Shown here piece after piece: positions 23,300 through 34,791 of a stretch of DNA of 64,000 bases (position 1 is the first letter of the stretch; every line of letters begins with the position of its first letter). Made by a program: the position numbers and the translations under genes. The notes under the pieces are model-generated. The model made no database searches, was not told where the DNA came from, and was given only the letters and a program-made list of their open reading frames with translations. Origin of the DNA: Acanthococcus lagerstroemiae. Its lineage: Eukaryota; Arthropoda; Insecta; Hemiptera; Eriococcidae. The stretch is from contig CM063109.1 of the NCBI GenBank assembly GCA_031841125.1, positions 33,236,038 to 33,300,037 on the forward strand, written 5' to 3'.

Positions 23300-26200
23300 T
23301 TACACCTCCATCAAACGTGGCCTGATTTCTAGATAATACTGTGCTTTTCTCCATTCTTTCCAGGCATCCCACAAATACAAACAAATTAATGGCGAATACG
23401 ACACGACAAAAACCGACGCGAATACGGACACGTTGACGAAAAATACCAAAAGTTTGTCACCGGTAGATTGAGGCTTCACTGGTAATTTATTGATGTGTAA
23501 AATGGACGTTACATACACAATCAGGCCGGTGAGAATTGTAAAAATCAAAGCTTGACTTATCCTGCTCGAGTTGAGGAATATTGCTATGGACGGCAGGATA
23601 CCGTATCTTGGGATTCTCACAATGTCGATCTTCTGTAAACATAATTCACAGTGGTCTCGGTTGCTGAACGCTATCCACATTTCCAAGCACTCGATGTGCA
23701 CATTTCCGGATTCACCTGTAATGTTGCGGACAGAAAATCATTCAGATGAAATCGACGGTAACTTAGGGCAGATGAGAAAAATGTGACCACCAGGAGGTTC
23801 CATTGAGCTCAGGGACGTACCGAAAAGTGGGAGCTTTCCCCTTGTTGGAATTTTTTACCCAGCAGTTGAGAAAATTTACCATTTCACTTGGGCGGCATTG
23901 GTAAAATCCAAAAAGTCAAAAGTTTTTTTGTTTTTTGTTTTTTTTAATCGAATCAGTTGGGACTTTTACACTCCTCCACCCCAGGAAAAATTCTTCGGTA
24001 CGTCCTTGATTGTGCTCATTTTTAAAATAAATGCGCTGTAACAATCGCAAAAATCAAGCAATACCGAGGAAGTAGTGAAAATCAAGACCATGGCAAATGG
24101 CACCACCGTGAGATTCCGTCTGTACAGTTTTTTTATATATTGCAACAATTTTTAAAATTGTCACATTTGGGCTTGTGGTCACATTTTACACGTCTGTCAT
24201 ATAATTTGAAAATCCGGACGTAGACGAGGATACTATACAAGCTTACAGCAAGTTCAGAGAAATGTCACCATTTAGTGCAATGCATTGGCAACAAAACGTG
24301 CGCAAATACAAGACAAGAGTCACACCTGGCCCCAGGCGAATTTTACGGTAAAGTGAAAATGTATCGACAGTTTGAGTTTCAACAGTGGTGCTGGAGTGGG
24401 GGAGGGGCATTAGTATCATTTTGTCCCCCGCATCTTCACCGTTTTAACGACGAGGAAAATTGTAAGAATGAGAACTCACACAAAACGACATATACCTAGT
24501 CGGGCGAAAAAGCTAAATGCTTCTTTCTCTTCAAACCGATGTGAAATACCGTCACAATAGTTGAGGTGGATAATAGGTCTAAGGGATATCTATTAGTAAC
24601 ATGACTGCAACTTTCACCCCCATCTCAATCCACCCTAATTAGTATTGGGTTTTCAATAGAAGAAACAAAAGAAAAAAGATTAGCTATCAAAAGTTTTAAC
24701 TGCGCCCCCCCACACTTATGATTTCTTTTTGACAGGGATAAAAATAAGGGTAGCCACGGGGGGCGGCACGGGAGACAGCTTGCCTCCGAGCGTCCGCTGG
24801 AGTTGGGAAATTTTAGTAGATGGATCAAAAGTTGAGACAATCCAACTACTCAAAATTTTTTTTGGGCCAATACAAACAAATTTTGATGCTTGAGAATTTT
24901 GACTTGAGTCAGTTGGGAATTTAACTATTTTTGCCCCTCCCATTATACTTCTGAAAATGCCGGTTTATTTTGACCATTTATCCTCTGAATACAAAGCTGT
25001 AGCAAAACAACTTTTCTAAAGAAGGGAGATAAATGTTCGAATTTTTTTAAATTGAAAATACTTTCAAATTACTAAGAAAAGAAAAACGGTTAAATTTACT
25101 AACTCATATAAAAATTTAAATTACTTAAACTCTTCGTATTGGGAGTGGTGATTCCTCCTGATAAAAATAAAAATTTGAAAATAATGGTTACAATATTCTT
25201 GATTTTGCTAGCTAGAGCTCCTAAATTTACAAATTTTCGAAAACTTCTAAATTATGGGGAGGAATTTATCCACCTGAAAACTAAAATGTCACAATCATTA
25301 CACAAAAAGTGAGGCTACAGAATTTATAATTTTGTCAATTGCAGTTCTTAAATATATCAACTGTTCTAAAATTTCAAATCGTGGAGTGGTTTGGTTTTTC
25401 CAACTGAAACCCCAATTTTCAAAGTATTCGTCAAAAGCACGGAAATTTGCCAGTTTGGACAGCTACAATTGATAAATTTCTCAGCCAATCCATGAGAAAT
25501 TCAAAATTGTGAAAAGGCTAGGGTTTTCAACTGAAAACTGGAATTTTCAGATCGAGCAAAAACAAGATAAATTATTCAAAAACTCTTAGAAAAGATCAAA
25601 TTAGAGGAATTTCTCCACATGAAAATTAAATTTCAAAATTGTCGAGTGCCAATAAAAAAGCTTAATTCGACAAATCTTAAAAAAGTTTTAATTATCACGA
25701 GGAGAGGTAATTTATCCAACTAAAATTTAAAATTTCAAAATAGGATAAGAAAGAAAGAAAGAAAGAAAGAAAGAAGATCATCCTAAAATTTCTTGGAAAA
25801 GTTCAGTTTATGGGGAGGCATTTTCCATACTAAAACCTGAATTTTCAAAAAATCGACGAGTAAGTCAAGCACAAAAAAACAAATAAATAAAAAGAAATTG
25901 TAAAATTTTTCAAGAGTTGAGTTTTGCCAATCACAACTGCTAAATTTGTCGATTCTTGAAAACGTTTAGGATGAAGACTTTTTCTAATTGATAACTAATA
26001 TTTCAATATTTATATGAGCAAAAGAAAGAAAAAGAATGAAAAAAATTTAACAACTCTTGAAGAAGTTCAAATTGTGAAGAAAAGTTTTTTAACTGGAAAT
26101 TAAAATTTCAAAATTAGCTTGCCATATTCCTAATTTTCTAAATTCACCAGTACTATCTACTATTTCATATTATTTGGTTACAGGTAGGAAAAGTGTTTCC

Positions 26201-27130
26201 AATTGAAAACTGAAGATTTAATTTCGCTAAAGAAAATGAGAAGCTAAATTTAATAACTCTTGAAAAAATTCTAATTATGACAGGGTGGGGTGGATGAATT
26301 TCAAAATCATCAAGCCAGAGAAAAGTCTTGCCAAAGTTTAGAATCTACTGCAGGGGTCTGCTGGTTGACCGTGTGGTTAGCGCACTGGTCTAGGAATCCG
26401 GAGGTCCCGGGTTCGAGCCCTCGTAGTAACTCGCTACATTTTGACCTAGGCCGGTTTTTCGGCAAGAAACGGAGAGGGTTAAGACAGCCCTAACAGCCTC
26501 CCGACATCTCTGAGGTAATGCTCGAAAGGTTGGATTCCAGAGCTTGAATTGAGAGCAAAATTAGGAAAGAAGGAAGCTCTTACCATTACCAACACTTTTA
26601 CAACTTCAAATTATGAGGAGGAGGGATGAGGGTTTCAACTGAAAATTGAAATTTCAGGATCGTTGAGCAAAAAAGTTTGCAATAGTTTGCAATATATTTA
26701 TATTTTGAACTGCAGATGCTCAGTTTGCTAATACGAACTCAAAAATTTTAATTTGTGGAAGGGGGAGGGAAGGCTACGGCCTCGCCTAGATATTTAAAGC
26801 TGGTGGGCAAGTCCAACGATCAAAATACATACAATGCTCGGATCTTCTTTCGTAACCAATGTAAATTGTTGTTAATTTCTGTAATCAAACTCACCCTGGC
26901 CTACAAAGCAGAGTGTAAACAATATTTAGTCTTGATGATAATGACACCACTGAGTTGAGGCTCCTTAAACTTGAAACACTGAATAACAGCAATATCCAAA
27001 ACTCACCTTTACAGTCGCATATATTGGAGACAATCTGCTTTCGAGCTTCTTCATCTGTCATGAGGCAAATTCGACATCGGTTTAGTGGACTATTAATTTC
27101 ATATAAATTTTGCTGACTATTATCCGACAT
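23300..27130 (-). CDS. MARCH-type RING-CH E3 ubiquitin ligase, two coding exons
   Basis: Exon 1 runs 27130-27007 (Met start, MSDNSQQNLY) and exon 2 runs 23715-23300 (stop TAA). The donor AAAG|GTGAGT and acceptor ATTACAG|GTGAAT are both phase 1 and restore an unbroken 179-residue protein. Residues 19-67 form a complete C4HC3 RING-CH finger: C19, C22, C38, C40, H48, C51, C64, C67, with the typical H-x2-C-L-x2-W segment. Two hydrophobic segments follow, about residues 85-110 and 122-148, matching the usual two-membrane-span MARCH layout. Family members transfer ubiquitin onto membrane proteins in endosomes or the plasma membrane. The 3.3 kb intron is packed with MITEs and satellite. An upstream in-frame ATG near 27220 could extend the N-terminus. 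Which MARCH subgroup it belongs to is not clear. Confidence 0.88.
23810..24008 (-). mobile_element. hAT MITE family A, copy 5 (short)
   Basis: Inverted copy with both ends intact: CAGGGACGTACCGAAAAG on the left and TTCGGTACGTCCTTG on the right. Flanks ATTGAGCT and ATTGTGCT match at seven of eight. It has hardly any internal minisatellite units, and lies in the intron of the RING-CH gene. Confidence 0.85.
24009..24148 (-). other. Exon-like stretch reading into a MITE, unassigned
   Basis: On the minus strand an acceptor-like TGTACAG is followed by an open frame RRNLTVVPFAMVLIFTTSSV with one hydrophobic segment; the frame continues into MITE copy 5, where it ends. Its phase does not match exon 1 of the RING-CH gene. 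It may be a decayed exon of a membrane protein, or chance. Confidence 0.2.
24733..24945 (-). mobile_element. hAT MITE family A, copy 6 (degenerate)
   Basis: Shares the subfamily left end with copy 4 (CAGGGATAAAAATAAGGGTA, AGTTGGGAAATTTTAGTAGA) and the text ACAAACAAATTTTGATGCTT. The right terminus is eroded. Confidence 0.6.
24960..26800. repeat. Degenerate satellite array C, second block
   Basis: About fourteen diverged units of 115 to 130 bases with the phrases CTGAAAATTAAAATTTCAAA and CTCTTGAAAAAGTTC. It includes an (AAAG)n run at 25746-25775 and a SINE inserted at 26353. It lies wholly within the intron of the RING-CH gene. Confidence 0.65.
26353..26577 (+). mobile_element. tRNA-derived SINE, copy 2
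   Basis: Starts GGTCTGCTGGTTGACCGTGT, with a box A-like TGTGGTTAGCGCACTGG and the box B GGTTCGAGCCC spaced as in a tRNA, then the SINE body (CCTAGGCCGGTTTTTCGGCA, GACAGCCCTAACAGCCTCCC) and a 3' end GAGAGCAAAATTAGGAAAGA. The flanks correspond to the uninterrupted array sequence at 20215-20260 (CTACTGCAG ... ATTACCAAC), which acts as an empty site. Confidence 0.85.
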
Positions 27131-27493
27131 GTTTTGATTTGATCTTAAAGTAAGACTGATATCTACATAGATTCTTATGAATGGTGGCTTACACAGACAG
27201 CCACTAATTTCTCTTTTCATTTTGTAGAATATTTCGCACATAAGCGAACAAAACAGAGCCTTGTGTAGAAAATCGCAGTTTTCACCAATAATCAATAACA
27301 GCAGTGGAAGTTTTCCTGTACTTAGTAGGAGGAGAAGGAAATTCCTAGTTGTTGAAAAACAATTTAAAAAAAAAAATGTATTCAGAGGATTTATTAAGGC
27401 CTTCAGAAAGTGATGCTGTTCAGCTGCATCTGAATGCTACTCTGATATGTGAAGATCTAGATAATGGAAATCAATAGTCATTTATTTCCCTGA

Positions 27494-27739
27494 CTAAGAA
27501 AGCATTACTTTCTCTTCCTGGGAAGGAAGTTTCAGTGATGAGACAAGACTACTAGCTGGAAAATTTGTAACATTTTGAAGGAAAAAATAAATCGTAAAGG
27601 AAAGAGTAAGCCACGAAAGAAGCGACGTTACTCGTGCGATTGCAGGGTTCATCTTCGACTCATATGCTCTTTGCTCATACTTCAAACTCCGCCTTAATAA
27701 ATATATTTCCTTTCCGCCTTGTAGTTTAATGCATATCAC
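27494..27739 (-). other. Open stretch with one membrane segment, unassigned
   Basis: About 80 codons open on the minus strand, encoding RRSLKYEQRAYESKMNPAIA followed by a hydrophobic helix (VTSLLSWLTLSFTIYFFLQN) and a polar tail. It lies just upstream of exon 1 of the RING-CH gene, same strand, and could be the last exon of a neighbouring membrane protein. No family recognised. Confidence 0.25.
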
Positions 27740-29100
27740 TATTTTTTCTTTCTCTTTCTCTTTATCTCTTTTATTGCTTTTAAAATTCAGATTCGGGAAA
27801 ATTTGAGAGTCGTGGATAGCAGATTTTTTCTTAAGGGAAAGGGGAGGGGTCGACTATAAATATAAGAAATCCTAGTTGGAACCAAAAAAGTCCTTTCTTT
27901 CTACAAATATTCCTCTTTCATTAACTGGCTTTTAGACTTTGCTGTATGCTGACTTTTCAAAAAATTATGGTTGCATCCCCCTATTTCTACGGCTCTGGAA
28001 ACGCTGCCTAAAACTTTTTCGATTTCAAAACGTCATGAAGCAACCAGCTGCGTCAGATTTTTTCTGGGGTGGGGTTCAAAGATTGAAAATTTAAGTCAAT
28101 ACGCAGAAATAGAAAAAAAAATCTTGTTTCTCAAAACTGTAAAGTTGAGGTGGTAATTCGAAAATCTTGGAGATCTCCAAGAGTCGGGTAAATCTTTTCT
28201 CTAAAGTCCCTCTAGGCGTATTTTCATCACCTTGTGGCATGACTGGTTTTGAGGAGTGGGGTTGATAGATATTTTCCCTTCTTGACCGTCCACAATTTAA
28301 AATATTTCATCGAATTTTTCAGAAAAAATGAAAAAATTTTGCCCGCAAATGGGTGTTTCTTATCACTTTTGAGAATTAAAACAAAAAATCCCAAAGAATA
28401 ATTCCGGTATCAGGCCTAACTTGCTGAATAGTTTTCAATTTTTTATGTTATTCTGGGGGGGGGGGTCGCGGAGAGGGGTGCAATAGGGTGTCCCTTATTT
28501 TACAAGTTTTCGCCAATCGGTTAGGAGTGCACTGAAATTTGTTCCAATGGACATAGAAAGTCGCCATAAAAAATTTGAGCTCAAACTGAGGTCACTAACT
28601 CGTGGCGCTTTAACCTTGAAAAAAATGCGTGAAAGTTTTGAGGAACGTGGCTTTTGTTATTTTTTTCTTTCGTAACCGATCTTTACTAGCTAAATCGCAA
28701 TTATTTACAAAAAATATTCACTTACATAAAATGTTCCTCGTTACATTTTTTGTAAAAAGGTCCTATACAAATTTTCTTGAGAAAATGTATTTATTGAAAT
28801 AATCGCAACAATGCGTGGAATTTTCGAAAAACAGTTTTTTTTAAAAAATTATTTTGCGGCTGAAATATCTATCCATGCCGCGGGTAATGCATTCTACAAT
28901 ATAACTTCAGTCTCTGTCTACTAGGGTAAGCGCCTCCATTTGCCCCCTCCCCCATCTGACTACGTCTATGACAGTTTGTTGCGTACCTACTATGTATAGA
29001 AGACCTCGGATTATGTATGTATATCAACAACAGTCAACAATTTGCGCATAAGATATAACATTGTGCTGTTAAGGAACAGTCACGTGTTCTCATGCTCGAG
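27740..29100. other. Intergenic, no feature seen
   Basis: AT-rich sequence with a G-run at 28455-28466. No exon, repeat family or structured element could be supported. Confidence 0.45.
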
Positions 29101-29104
29101 AGCA

Positions 29105-29576
29105 TACCTAATAGTAAAAACAGAATCGTAATTGAAATTTTAAATTTAGGGTTTGCTACCGAATTTCAGATTTTCGAAATGTCTTCCACATATCAGCTTT
29201 GTCTCAACCATTCAAATATAACGTTCCATACTCAGTTTGAAACTTTTGGCTTTTGAGTGACTAGTGTCTGACAGGAGTCCGGGGTACTCCATTTTCAGAA
29301 ACGAAATATGACCTTCAGTTCGGGGAGGTGGAGAAGAAAAGTTTGTCGACAAATATTTTTTAAAAGCTAAAAATTCGCCGACAAAATTTTTAAAAATTAA
29401 AAATTTGCCAATTTTTTAATCGATATATTTTTTAATGAAAAAAAGAAATAAACAAACAAACATTCATAAAAAATGAAAAGTTAAAATGAACAGTTTCAAA
29501 ATTTGCCGACTGCCAAATTATTGGGGCCGGGGTCAACCCCATATACCCCCTATAGTTTCGCCCCTAATTAGTGGTC
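29105..29576 (-). mobile_element. Family B element, copy 2
   Basis: Matches 12225-12674 closely: TTTCAGAAACGAAATATGAC, CGGGGAGGTGGAGAAGAAAA, AAACAAACATTCATAAAAAA, and the end CCCTATAGTTTCGCCCCT. The part corresponding to the far half of copy 1 is missing. Confidence 0.7.
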
Positions 29577-29775
29577 CTTTATTTTTGTGTAAGTGTGATG
29601 GACGAAGTAAATAATATAGCCAATAATCATGGATATGAGAATTTTGGACGGCCTTTTTTCTTTTCTTTTTTTCAGGCGTGAAGAATATGTAAATTTTCGG
29701 CGGTTCGTCAGCACTTATCCAGCCCGACCCAGATGGATTTATCCACCTGTCTTCTTATCCCTATCCGTCCGTGGC

Positions 29776-29942
29776 CAGTGGCGTAGCCAGCTTAGTGTTC
29801 GAGGGGGTTGTTTGGTCTTGACCAAAGTGGGAGGAGGTGTTACAGGGGAAGCTAGAATTAGAAAAACCCATATATGATGAAATCTCGAAGAGGTCTAAGC
29901 CTCTAGACCCCTGCTCTTTCTCCCTTCTTGACTATAACACTG
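29776..29942. mobile_element. hAT MITE family D, copy 2
   Basis: Left end CAGTGGCGTAGCCAGC, right end ACTATAACACTG. The flanks TCCGTGGC and TCCCTGGC match at seven of eight positions. Confidence 0.75.
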
Positions 29943-29950
29943 TCCCTGGC

Positions 29951-32900
29951 CATCATCTAGTTTCTATGTAGTACACATGATTATATTATTATGATTAGTA
30001 TTACCACTGTCGCTAAAAATCGAGTTACTGAGGCTATCTAGCGAAGTATTACGGCACTGAGATTGTGACATCAGCGCTTTCTGCGTGTAAACTGAATGTG
30101 GCATTATTTGTGCGATGTGAGAGTACTTCAAGCATACACATGCTGATAGCGCTGTCAGTCCACGTTTTCAAACAAAAATCATGCAGGCGGATTTAGAGGT
30201 GATAAATCAGTAGGGCTGTGGATTGTACGCACGTACGCACTAAAAAAATAAAAAATAATGCTCATATTGTATATGTCCTCATTTTTGTAAAGTATGACAA
30301 AAAATGTTCTCAAAGAGCCAAGTATGCACTAATGTGCTAACCTAATATGGGTATCATATTATAGGGAAAGTTGAGCCAAGTTTAACAGTGAATATACCAT
30401 ATTGCAAATAAAATGTACTGAATTTCAAAAATGACGTGAAAACATCATTTAAAAAAATATGACGACCTTAAAAAATTTATCTATAATTCTTAATCATTCA
30501 AGTTTCTTATCTTTCAAGAGATATCATACTCGAAAAAAATCCTAGATCACCACAGGAGAGCTTTTTACGCAACACGTCACAATTTATTGTGTCGGGGATA
30601 TTTGCCTTTTTCACTTTACATCTTCAAGCACTTTTTTTAAAAATCAATTTTCGGAAAATGTTTGATTTTGGACCTGAGATTTTGTGAGAAAAAAAAAAAA
30701 GAATCAAGAAATGTTTAATATGCCTTTAAAAATTCACCAATCCGTGGATTATGTTGAAAAATACTCTTTAAATTATGAAAGTATGACAGAATATGGTTTT
30801 ATGATAAGAATTTATGCAAAAATATGCTCCAACAAGTAGGGCTCTTTTCAATCAGAATTTTCCTGAATCGTAAATGTCTAATTGATATACCACATTAGCT
30901 GCCACAGAAAAAAACACGAAAATGCATACCTACAAATTCACAGCCTTATAAATCAGCACGCACTAGCTATAGTGAGCTTTTATTCAAGTCTCCAATTTTC
31001 GAAAGTTTTCTGTTACGACTTCAACCTGCTAATTTATAGAAACAAACAAATCACTCGAGATGATTAAGAACACTTAAGAAGGGCGCTTGCCTAATATTTG
31101 ATCCTGCTTCTCTCTAATAGGTGCTTGTTAGTGGCATCGGAACGGGAATGGAGGAGGTGTAAGATTACACTGCATCCCAAGGAAAAAAGGGTTGGGTAGA
31201 ACGTATTATTTGTACCTCCATAAAATTATAGGAAAAAAAAATGAAAACTATTCAATAAGTTGACAAAAGGGCACATTGAGAGATTACAAAGTCGGGATTA
31301 CAAGATTTTGGGCTGTTTACTACATTTTTCGTTGCGTAACTCCGCTTTTAAGAGACAAGGAAACCTTTATCTTTCATTTACAGACTCAAATTTCAAATTT
31401 TTGTACCCTCCTAAAAAAGGGGAAAAAACTACTGACGTTATTAATGCTTTGCGGGCTTGCAATATGCGATAAAATTTTGAAGGGAAACAAGTGATCTAAA
31501 GTCGAGAAAGTGTTTTTTCCACCGCCGAAAGAAACGGGAGTGGGGTGTTAGAACCCCATGCCGCTGTCAAAAAGAGCATTATCAGACAGTCTTAGCTCAT
31601 TAGTTAAAGCAATAAGATGACGAGATACATATGCTGTAGCTACCCCCTCTACAAAAAACTCGTGACTGAAACCTTCCTATCCGACTGATGGTTTTCGTGA
31701 TATTTTATAGAATCTGGGACACAAAGATTTACATATTAAGAAGCCCATTTCAGTGCTATCTATTGCATTCTTGAACAGTTAATGTGAACGGGTTGACATG
31801 AATTTTAGTTTTTCACAAATCAATGAAACGGACTACTACGTTTGAATAAGTTTGAAAATTGGTTTCAAAGTACACTTAAATCGCCAGATCGAGATTGTAA
31901 GGTCAAGAAATTAAATATCGACGCTGGCGAATAAAATTTCAAGGCTGGTCACAAAACCCCCAAAAACGGTCAGGGCCAGTGAAAAGCTTGCCAGGGTCAG
32001 TCGGTTTCCGCTAGCCCTCGGGTTTAGCCCTGTTTCAAAGTAAATGTAGACTAAACATACACGCGATATTGAGCAATACGTACACTTCAAATAACTTACA
32101 TAAAAAAACAGTTATCTTTGTACTACCAAGGGCCCATCTTTTAAGCAGTATTATAGGAGTATTGAAACAAAACTACAGGAGTAAAGAAAATAAAAGTGCG
32201 TGCCGGTAATTCGATCTTTGCTTTCTTCGAAAAAAATGAAAGTTCATTCGAGGTAAATACAAATAAGAAAATGTAAACAAGCTCATATGCACCCAATCCG
32301 AGTCGTAAAAGACAAGTTTTACTCTCCCGCTTGTAATACCGCCAACTACCTCTGGTTGTTCAAATCATCGCCGACATCGATGAGTATTTCTGTGCTGTGA
32401 AGAGAATCTATTTTCAAGTCAGACAAGCCAGCAGCTATTCGCAACTGCCAATTTGCTGTTTGTGGCGGGAATCAATGAGGAAAATGGGGTACGTAAACTT
32501 GGATAAACATAAATATAGTACGTCTGTTTATTGACCCACACTTTCCATTTCCATTGGAGAGAAACAGCTGAAACGAGTATAACAGCTCGGCCCTATTCTT
32601 TCGACAGAAATAGCTGAGGAGCAACTCGCAATCCGGACACAAACCTTAGAGTCCGGTTAAATCAAGGTATGTTTCCTCGCATGGCCATAGGAGAAAATAT
32701 ATGCATTTTAAAATTCCACCCAGTGGAAAAATCCGTGCCTTTTGGGCTCTTTAAAAATGCCCGAGCCCAGGGAGAATCTATTTCCATCCTCTTTTTAGGC
32801 CTGACTGTATTTCAAATCATAGATAACCAACAGTGCATTTGTACTCCTTTCTTTAATTTCGTTCTAACTGAGAGGGAAAGTGAGCTCATAAAGAGGCGTT

Positions 32901-33900
32901 CTGTACTCTAAAATTGAAGAAGATGGTATATCGTGATACAAGAGTGAAAAAGAAAAAGGATTTTTGTAAACGAGTGGGAAGTTTGATGCACCAACTGTAG
33001 ACGAATAAGCGAGACATCACACAAATACAAATATCTCTTGTATTAGGTATATATGTGCATAGAAACATAGAAAGTATGGCATTATGCAGGAATGTTAAGT
33101 GCAAAAGGTAACCGATTTGTGACTACCACAGTCGCAAGCCCAAGAAAACTTCCAGGTGGCAAAAAAAAACTTTTTTCCTCCAGGGCAAAACAGAAATTAA
33201 GGTGCGGAGACAGATTACGTCACCTCACTCATTTGCGTCACAGGCATCACAAAAAAGCTGATGCAGATTTTGGTACCTTTTTATGTACTGATAATAGAAA
33301 GCAGATTTTTTAATAGTACATACCATCGAGTATGCAATTATTGCCTCGCGCGTCTGGTTCCCTCGCTGTTGCTTGTTTCGGAAACTTTCGCACTCATCAG
33401 AAATCCTGCATCTATTGCACTAGGTGAAAGAACTATTAGATTTATACGAGTATGTACACTCCCACTCGAGTGGGAGAAGTTACTGTGAGTGTGAGAAAAT
33501 ACGTTTTCTTCCACGGCTTAAAGAAGTTATTACATGGAAGTAAACAATATTTATTGAGCCAATCAAAAAGAGCAATCTGTAATAATGTTTAGGTACAATG
33601 GGGAGTTGTATAGTTCCTTCACCGCACGATCTGAAGGTGCTCAAAATCGTGAATTTTTATGCATTTTAAAAAGTATCCTTCGATACCTACATCTTCATCA
33701 CACTGTTCTACAAAACTTCTTTTCGCACTTGTATTACCACATACTATTTTCATTCGTGTATCACACAATACTTTTTATTTATTTTAATATATTTTTAAAA
33801 CAAATTCATAAAAAATACGCGGTTTTCAGCACCTTCAAATCATGTGGTGAAAAAACTAAAACTCCTCATCAGAGGGAAACACTATGACAGATGTTGCAAC
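29951..33900. other. Long gene-free stretch
   Basis: I see no exon with protein similarity and no transposase. Short open frames (for example 31260-31494 and 32669-32911) have no recognisable domain. A GC-richer block near 31890-32030 is unassigned. GAGTGGGAGAA motifs of the satellite described at 34215 begin to appear near 33465. Confidence 0.4.
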
Positions 33901-34006
33901 GTGTAAAGAAACTCGCTATTCAGCAAGAGGGAACCAACTAGTAAAATCCGCTTTTTGGGAACACGTGATTCGAAGTTCAAGAGCCATATAGAGACTATAT
34001 GACACA

Positions 34007-34130
34007 GCGTTTACTGATAAGCTTTTTTCAACATGAATACACATTTTTGGATTGGGGGCCTGATTTTGAAAAATTCTACTTTTTACGCTCTTTCCAACGA
34101 TACTAATAACTCATTTTGTTTACAACTGTT
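34007..34130. repeat. Fragment of the inverted-repeat MITE at 5663-5905
   Basis: Shares GCGTTTACTGATAAGCTTTT, ACACATTTTTG, TGAAAAATTCTACTTTTTAC and CGATACTAATAACT with 5757-5880. The terminal parts are absent. Confidence 0.75.
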
Positions 34131-34214
34131 AGTTGGTTCCCTCTTGCTGAATAGAGTCCAAATGTTGTTCACATTCACGCGCCAACTTCTCCGAACCAGT
34201 GGGAGAACATCCCG

Positions 34215-34342
34215 TTTCTCACACTCGCAGTAACTTCTCATATGAGAGTGGGATAATAGGTATGTAAATAGATTCTTGGCCACAGTGCGAGAAATTGGCG
34301 GTGCAGTAATCTCTTCACACTTGAGTGGGAGAATGTAAATAT
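34215..34342. repeat. 75-bp satellite, left block
   Basis: Units of the form TTCTCACACTTGAGTGGGAG, AATGTAAATA, TTCTTGCGCACAGTGGGAGA, AATTGGCGGCGCAGTCAC. The same units occur at 36868-36990 and 37970-38230, around the odorant receptor gene. Confidence 0.75.
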
Positions 34343-34791
34343 AAGGAAAAGTGCCAATTATTGACCGGATTTTTACAAAAATCAGTTTCATCCTTTCTTT
34401 AATGCCAAAAATTGAATATTTTAGTAGCAGTAGAAAATATCATTCTTCTACTACAAATATTGAGAAAAAGTTGGTAAATCGCATCACACCCCTTATTAAT
34501 ATATAGAGATTTAAAAAAAGGTCTCAAAAATCAACAATTGGCACATGTGCCAAATAATGACCATTCAAGTTTTTCCGATTCTGCAATATGCATTAATATT
34601 TATACTACCCCTAATCTTCGAATCGCACTACTGTTTGTGAAAATGATACATGATTTATAACCCCTAGAAAAACGAAATTAATATGCCAGTTATTGACCAG
34701 GTCAACAATTGGCACAATGTTGACTGGCCAATAACTGGCACACAAGAAGGTACTTTTCTATCAATTCATTTATCAATATTATATTTTTTAT

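Noticed and set aside
26353..26430. Functional tRNA gene
   Set aside because: Box A and box B are present, but the cloverleaf arms pair poorly, the sequence continues into a conserved SINE body, and three related copies occur in the window.
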